Below, one piece after another: positions 14,105 through 18,317 of a stretch of DNA of 18,317 bases (position 1 is its first letter; every line of letters begins with the position of its first letter). Below the pieces are notes generated by a model, which saw only the letters and a program-made list of their open reading frames with translations, had not been told where the DNA came from and did not search any database. The stretch comes from Bacteriovoracaceae bacterium UBA4097 (GTDB lineage Bacteria; Bdellovibrionota; Bacteriovoracia; Bacteriovoracales; Bacteriovoracaceae), in NCBI GenBank assembly GCA_002381765.1, contig DFXX01000102.1, forward strand, positions 1 to 18,317, in the 5' to 3' direction. The position numbers and the translations under genes were made by a program.

Positions 14105-15538
14105 TTATTTTACTGAAATGACCTGGCTTCTTTCGATTACTTCACCATTAATCAAACGAATTCTGGCGATAACATTATAATCACCCTTAATCTTCATTTT
14201 GATATGAAGAGCGTAGTTGTTATTGCTGTCCATGATACGAGCTTCTTTAATTGAGTTACCAACTGAATAAGTAACACCGTAGATATTGGCCATGCCAGCC
14301 TCATCACCAGTTACTTCTAAAGACAGAAGTGTTGCCCCCATACGGGTTGAGCTCGTTTTAACATTCAGTTCTAAAGTTTCAGCAGCTTCAATTGAGAAAT
14401 TATTCAAAGAAGCATCAACTCCAAGAAGTCTTAAGATCTTGGCAATCTTAACTCTTCTTTCCATTTTCAATCTTAGAAGAGTTCTTTCTTCAGCTGCAAC
14501 TGCAGCTCTTGATTCTAAAAACTGAGTTAGGCCTAGAACTCTATTGTTATAAAGCTCAGTATTGCGAACGTCCATTTCACGAACTGAATCAAGGACCTGC
14601 TCCTGGAGAGCGATTCTTTGGTCAAGAAGATCAAGTTCTTCATAAGAAGAGTAAACCTGGTTTTGAATCTTAAGCATCATCTGATCAGCTTGAAGCTCGA
14701 TCACTCTGGCTTTAGACTTTTCAATGGCAACTGTAGAAGTATAGCCAAATCCAATTCCGTCAAAGCTAATAAATGACCATTTAGCAGACTTAACCATATA
14801 TCTAGCGGCTTCGGCCTGATACTTATTGCTTAGAAGCTCGGTAGAGTTTCTAAGGGCCATTTGAGTCCCTTCATCGATAGTTGCAGGAATGAGTTCAAGA
14901 TTTTCTTCTGGAAGATCAGCTAGAATTACTTCTTCGATTGGTGATCTGTTAAGCGCGATCATCATAGCTTGCTTTTCAGCAGTAATAAGGGCCTTAAGAG
15001 CAAAGATATCTTGTCTGTGCTGAAGAAGATTTCTCTTTGCCATAAAGACTTCGGCAGGAGTAGCAAGCCCTAATTCTTCATTCGTCTTCACACGATTATA
15101 AGCTTCTTCCAGAACCAGATCTTGCTCATATAGTGATTCAAGAATCATTTCATAATGCTTGATACTGATATAGTTGATAGTTAAACCTTCCAGAATGTTC
15201 AGCTTAATCGATTCAGAAGTAAATTTCTCAGCAGTGCTAAGTTCTTTACTGGCCTGATAAACGAACCAATCTGAAGGTGTAGGGACTACGGATTGCAGAA
15301 TCGCTAGAGTCGCATTCACATTGATGAGCTGAATACTTAGACCGGGTAAGAACTGACCTCTGGCCACTCCGATATTCCTCTGGGCCTGATAGTACTTTTC
15401 ATACTGAATTTGTACGTCAAGATTACTCTCTAAAACTTCCTTTCTCAGATCTTCCAGAGATAATTCTGCAGAAAAAACATTAAGACAAAAAAGCGAAAAG
15501 CAGGTCAGAACCATGCTCTTGAGCAAATTGGTAAACAT
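14105..15538 (-). CDS. TolC-like outer-membrane efflux protein, first copy
   Basis: A 477-residue protein. A TTG codon at 15571 would extend it by 11 residues. The ATG at 15538 is preferred because it has AGGGG upstream and begins a regular signal peptide (MFTNLLKSMVLTCFSLFCLNVFSA). It has the OEP family layout: LSLEDLRKEVLESNLDVQIQYEK, then QAQRNIGVARGQFLPGLSI, a central KWSFISFDGIGFGY shared with the downstream paralog, and a second helical half ending about residue 385. An extra C-terminal beta-rich domain of about 85 residues ends VIARIRLINGEVIERSQVI. TolC proteins are trimeric outer-membrane ducts for efflux pumps and type I secretion. No pump, ATPase or adaptor is encoded here. It is the first gene of the operon. 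Confidence 0.83.
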   Translation of the reverse strand: MFTNLLKSMVLTCFSLFCLNVFSAELSLEDLRKEVLESNLDVQIQYEKYYQAQRNIGVARGQFLPGLSIQLINVNATLAILQSVVPTPSDWFVYQASKELSTAEKFTSESIKLNILEGLTINYISIKHYEMILESLYEQDLVLEEAYNRVKTNEELGLATPAEVFMAKRNLLQHRQDIFALKALITAEKQAMMIALNRSPIEEVILADLPEENLELIPATIDEGTQMALRNSTELLSNKYQAEAARYMVKSAKWSFISFDGIGFGYTSTVAIEKSKARVIELQADQMMLKIQNQVYSSYEELDLLDQRIALQEQVLDSVREMDVRNTELYNNRVLGLTQFLESRAAVAAEERTLLRLKMERRVKIAKILRLLGVDASLNNFSIEAAETLELNVKTSSTRMGATLLSLEVTGDEAGMANIYGVTYSVGNSIKEARIMDSNNNYALHIKMKIKGDYNVIARIRLINGEVIERSQVISVK

Positions 15539-15612
15539 AGTGGGCACCCCTATATCAGTGATAAATTTCAATTTCTGCCTGCTGAGTACAATAAACCTGA
15601 GCGTTATGCTAC

Positions 15613-15620
15613 ATTATAAT
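15613..15620. promoter_or_regulatory. Palindromic -10 region between divergent genes
   Basis: ATTATAAT is self-complementary, so a consensus TATAAT occurs on both strands (15613-15618 for the minus-strand operon, 15615-15620 for the plus-strand lipoprotein gene). Neither side has a good -35 at 16-18 nt. It lies 75 bp from the operon start and 72 bp from the lipoprotein start. Confidence 0.4.
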
Positions 15621-15691
15621 TCTTAAAGATTTTCTTAAGAGGTAATTTTTACCCACTGTTCCATAAAAACTCCCCTGTGGATAATCCAGGG

Positions 15692-18148
15692 ATGACAAAC
15701 AAACTACTAGCCTTAAGTTTATGTATTTCCTTGGTTATCTCTTGCAATAGGTCCGATCCACCGGTAGAACCACCGGCAGAGCCACCTCCCCAAGAGTTAC
15801 CCCAGGAGCCAACTCCAACAGATCCTGAGCTGCCTTCTGAGCCCCCTACGGAGACTCCTACCCCAACCCCAATCCCAACCCCAACACCAACTCCGACCCC
15901 GGTACCTACCCCAACCTCAGGGTATATCCCTCGTGGTGTGGGTGGCGGGGGTGCAATGAGTGGAGTTGCTATCAGTCCCTACGCCAATCTTTGGTTTGTT
16001 GGTACCGATATGGGAACTTTGTTTAGAAGTACCGATTTGGGGAAAAGCTGGACGGCAGTAAATCACTTACAAGCTGTCTTTAACTCAGAACTGACTAGAG
16101 CTGTAAGTCCCGGCTTTTCGGCAGATGGAAAAACTGTATTCCATGCTTCAGCTGGGGTTAATCCTCAGAGGAGTTCGGACTCTGGGCTGACTTTTCACAA
16201 GATTAATATGGCCCTCGCGAGTGGTGAGTACATTAAGTACTGGCACTCGGACAGTACCGACGAAAACCGTATCTTTGCAGCAACTAATAAGGGTCTTCTC
16301 GTAAGTAAAGACAAGGGGACCAGCTGGTTTAGAGCTTCAGGCATAAGTGGCGAATCCGTTGGTACATATATAGATGTGACAGCAAATAATAAAATCGTTT
16401 TTCACGCACTCCCATCTGGTATTTGGGAATCAGCTAACGGCGGGGAAAGCTTCATCAAAAGTTACACTCCTTCAAATGTTACTATCCGTGGTTTCACAGG
16501 AGGAAGAGATTCCACAGGTATGACTCTCGCCTTTATCGATAATGATGGGGCGAGTGCATGTAGCTGGGTCTATAGTTATCTCGCTGAATGGGGCCAAACT
16601 TCAATCGATACGACTCTTAAAACATGCGGACATGTATGGATTGGGAGTTCGAAGTCAGCCTTTACAAAAAACTCTCAAGCGGCCGGTGATCACATCAAGA
16701 TGGCAGAAAACGATGCTTCAACCATCTATGTTACTGGTGGAAAAAAATGGATCAGACAATACGGAACGAAAGTTCACGTAACTCATAATAAGGGAAGCAG
16801 CTGGACTCTAAAACTGCATCAGATGAACTGGGATGTTGTCCCCTATGCCGCCTGGCCTTCAGACAAACTTGAATATTCTGCGGTCGCTATGGATGTTGGC
16901 TGGTGGGATGACGGTTACGAGAGCTTTGAAATAAATAGAAGAAACTCAAAAGTTGTGGCAGGAACAGGCTACTTCTTTCTCCACGCATCTCACAATTCAG
17001 GTAATAACTGGGTCGCCCCTTTTACTGAATATGCTGATACGGGAGCTCCTGCTCCTAAAAAAGTGTGGAAGACTAGAGGAGTTGAGGTTATTTCGATCTA
17101 CCGAACTAAGTATCATCCGAATAATCCGAACCTTCTTTATGGAGCTTCGGCAGACATCGGAGGGGTCATATCTGAAGATGGTGGAAAATCCTTTAGAGTA
17201 TCGAAAGCACAATACAATAGCAATTATGACTATAGCTTCGATCCGGCAAATGACAATGTGGTTTACGCTGCTTCTGGAAACTCCCATGACTTCCCTAATG
17301 ATTGGCATGCAAATGCAATCAAGAATAACGGAGGAATCTATTATTCAGCTAACAGAGGAATGACCTGGAGACGTTTAACTCCAGATAATAATGATTACAA
17401 CCGACAATTCCTTTCAGTGGGCTACGATAGTAAGAACAAGATCATCTATGGTGGAAGCCATGAAGTAGGGATTACCAGATCGACTGATGGTGGAAAAACT
17501 TGGAATTGGTTTAATTCTGGAATGCCGGCGGGAAATAAGATTATTCCACAAATTGAAGTCGATCCTCGAAATGGTAATGTGTATGCACTTCTAACTGGAA
17601 ATGCTCCTGAATTCACCAATCAAGCGGGAACAGGAATTTACTTCTTAGATGTTGCGAAAGGTGCCACTAGCTGGAAACTTCTCAGAGGAACAGTTCACTA
17701 TCCTCCTGAGGCGGATAAAGGTTACAAAGTATGGTACTACCCTACGGCCTTTGCAATTGATTTTGAAGCTGGCTCAAGTACTGATAATATCTGGCTTGTG
17801 GACTATGAAAATAACCGTAACTGGCTTATGACAGGAGTATGGAAGACAACTGATGGCGGCCAGAATTGGCATCGCGTGAAGCAAGTCACTCACCCAACTG
17901 ATGTAAAGATTGACCCGAAAGATTCGGAAAGAATATACGTTTCAGGATACTTTACTCTTAATGGAACTTGGGGCAATGGCGGTCAACTACACAGTCGAGA
18001 CGGTGGAGCATCTTGGAAGAAGAATGAGATCCCACCACTTCAGCAAAATGCGAGAAGTGTAACGATCGACCCTCTCGATTCTAGAAAGCTAATCTATTCT
18101 TACTTTGGTGGAGGAATGCTTAGTGGACCGAATCCAAGTTATCAGTAA
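15692..18148 (+). CDS. Surface lipoprotein with Pro/Thr linker and Asp-box (BNR/GH74-like) propeller
   Basis: An 818-residue protein. The ATG at 15692 is chosen over an in-frame GTG at 15677 because it begins a compact lipoprotein signal (lipobox VISC, lipidated C18); neither has a good ribosome-binding site. Residues about 23-76 form a Pro/Glu then Pro/Thr linker. The rest contains at least ten Asp-box-like motifs (S/T-x-D-x-G-x-x-W): STDLGKSW, SKDKGTSW, SEDGGKSF, STDGGKTW, TTDGGQNW, SRDGGASW and others. This indicates one or two seven-bladed propellers. The opening GGGGAMSGVAISP..VGTDMGTLFRS and a later SADIGG resemble xyloglucanase-type GH74 enzymes, so a polysaccharide-binding or -cleaving role at the surface is possible. 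Catalytic aspartates are not verified. Confidence 0.85.
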   Translation: MTNKLLALSLCISLVISCNRSDPPVEPPAEPPPQELPQEPTPTDPELPSEPPTETPTPTPIPTPTPTPTPVPTPTSGYIPRGVGGGGAMSGVAISPYANLWFVGTDMGTLFRSTDLGKSWTAVNHLQAVFNSELTRAVSPGFSADGKTVFHASAGVNPQRSSDSGLTFHKINMALASGEYIKYWHSDSTDENRIFAATNKGLLVSKDKGTSWFRASGISGESVGTYIDVTANNKIVFHALPSGIWESANGGESFIKSYTPSNVTIRGFTGGRDSTGMTLAFIDNDGASACSWVYSYLAEWGQTSIDTTLKTCGHVWIGSSKSAFTKNSQAAGDHIKMAENDASTIYVTGGKKWIRQYGTKVHVTHNKGSSWTLKLHQMNWDVVPYAAWPSDKLEYSAVAMDVGWWDDGYESFEINRRNSKVVAGTGYFFLHASHNSGNNWVAPFTEYADTGAPAPKKVWKTRGVEVISIYRTKYHPNNPNLLYGASADIGGVISEDGGKSFRVSKAQYNSNYDYSFDPANDNVVYAASGNSHDFPNDWHANAIKNNGGIYYSANRGMTWRRLTPDNNDYNRQFLSVGYDSKNKIIYGGSHEVGITRSTDGGKTWNWFNSGMPAGNKIIPQIEVDPRNGNVYALLTGNAPEFTNQAGTGIYFLDVAKGATSWKLLRGTVHYPPEADKGYKVWYYPTAFAIDFEAGSSTDNIWLVDYENNRNWLMTGVWKTTDGGQNWHRVKQVTHPTDVKIDPKDSERIYVSGYFTLNGTWGNGGQLHSRDGGASWKKNEIPPLQQNARSVTIDPLDSRKLIYSYFGGGMLSGPNPSYQ
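15854..15917 (+). repeat. Low-complexity Pro-Thr repeat within the lipoprotein gene
   Basis: Imperfect CCNACN hexamers encode alternating Pro-Thr. This is the flexible linker that holds the propeller away from the membrane anchor. Such repeats can vary in length between strains. Confidence 0.8.
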
Positions 18149-18317
18149 TCGGTTGATAGATTTCTTTTAAAACAGACCATTCATTAGTAAAATTCGCCTG
18201 GCCTTGAAACCAAATAAAGTCTGGGCGGATTTCACTAATCCACTCTCCCCCAACAATCTCACCTGCTGAATTCACATCTAAGTAGTACTCATAAGTATTT
18301 TCAAGATACTCAGCATT
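18120..18317 (-). CDS. Partial C-terminus of a transglutaminase-elicitor-like protein
   Basis: A minus-strand frame without stops runs from the window edge (18317) to a TAA at 18120-18122, 65 codons. It reads ..YEYYLDVNSAGEIVGGEW, then ISEIRPDFIWFQGQA. This strongly recalls the conserved end of the transglutaminase elicitor family (Y.Y.LDLD..G.IIGGEW....RPDFLW), secreted proteins first known from oomycetes and also found in bacteria. The 5' part, including any catalytic cysteine, lies outside the window. The last 29 nt overlap the 3' end of the convergent lipoprotein gene. Identification is from memory of the motif. Confidence 0.65.
   Translation of the reverse strand, partial: NAEYLENTYEYYLDVNSAGEIVGGEWISEIRPDFIWFQGQANFTNEWSVLKEIYQPITDNLDSVH

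Noticed and set aside
16953..17363. 136-aa plus-strand and 103-aa minus-strand frames within the lipoprotein gene
   Set aside because: They are alternative frames of a continuous propeller coding sequence with conserved Asp boxes.
1..18317. CRISPR arrays, insertion sequences, phage genes, rRNA
   Set aside because: No regularly spaced repeats, transposase or integrase motifs, structural phage proteins or rRNA sequence were seen. The tRNA pair has no attachment-like duplication that I could find.

Overview
The window looks like the chromosome of a Gram-negative bacterium of moderate to low GC content. It carries a MurJ lipid II flippase, adenylosuccinate synthetase, TolC-like outer-membrane factors, several lipoproteins with lipoboxes, many small secreted cysteine-containing proteins, a secreted papain-like protease and an outer-surface Asp-box propeller. 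That mix recalls the Bdellovibrionota, perhaps Bacteriovoracales (Bacteriovorax or Peredibacter-like). This placement is an inference from gene content and protein flavour, not from a marker comparison.

Layout. (1) 1-2146, minus strand: murJ followed by a small DUF507-like gene. (2) 2147-2892: an intergenic stretch with a 16-bp palindrome, an extended -10 promoter and a hairpin-bearing leader ahead of a 114-aa protein of unknown family, closed by an intrinsic terminator. (3) 3001-5816: purA, then a translationally coupled pair of secreted proteins: a six-cysteine protein with a DUF333-like C-terminus and a papain-like (C1A) cysteine protease with all four expected catalytic-site residues. (4) 5828-6108: a promoter, tRNA-Lys(TTT), tRNA-Glu(TTC) and a strong terminator. 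(5) 6200-7049: an ArsC/YfgD-like thioredoxin-fold protein and a small lipoprotein gene whose reading frame is broken by a +1 shift. (6) 7059-8941: an AraC-family regulator divergent from a short-chain dehydrogenase, with an inverted repeat between them. (7) 8982-10389: a small secreted protein and an FbpA/FutA-type iron-binding periplasmic protein that has no permease or ATPase beside it. (8) 10525-11298: an ElyC/YdcF-like DUF218 membrane protein.

(9) 11297-15538, minus strand: a tight three-gene operon with two paralogous TolC-like outer-membrane factors, each carrying an extra C-terminal beta-rich domain, and a secreted 420-aa protein with an internal duplication. No inner-membrane pump or adaptor is in the window. 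(10) 15692-18148: a lipoprotein with a Pro/Thr linker and at least ten Asp-box motifs, distantly like GH74/BNR propellers. Its 3' end overlaps a convergent, window-truncated gene that looks like the C-terminus of a transglutaminase-elicitor family protein.

The common theme is the cell envelope and secretion: cell wall lipid flipping, ElyC, outer-membrane channels, secreted protease and surface lipoproteins. Housekeeping genes (purA, tRNAs) are interspersed. No mobile element, CRISPR array, phage gene or rRNA was seen. The best candidates for something undescribed are the double-TolC operon and the secreted small protein/protease pair. Neither can be assigned a function from sequence alone.
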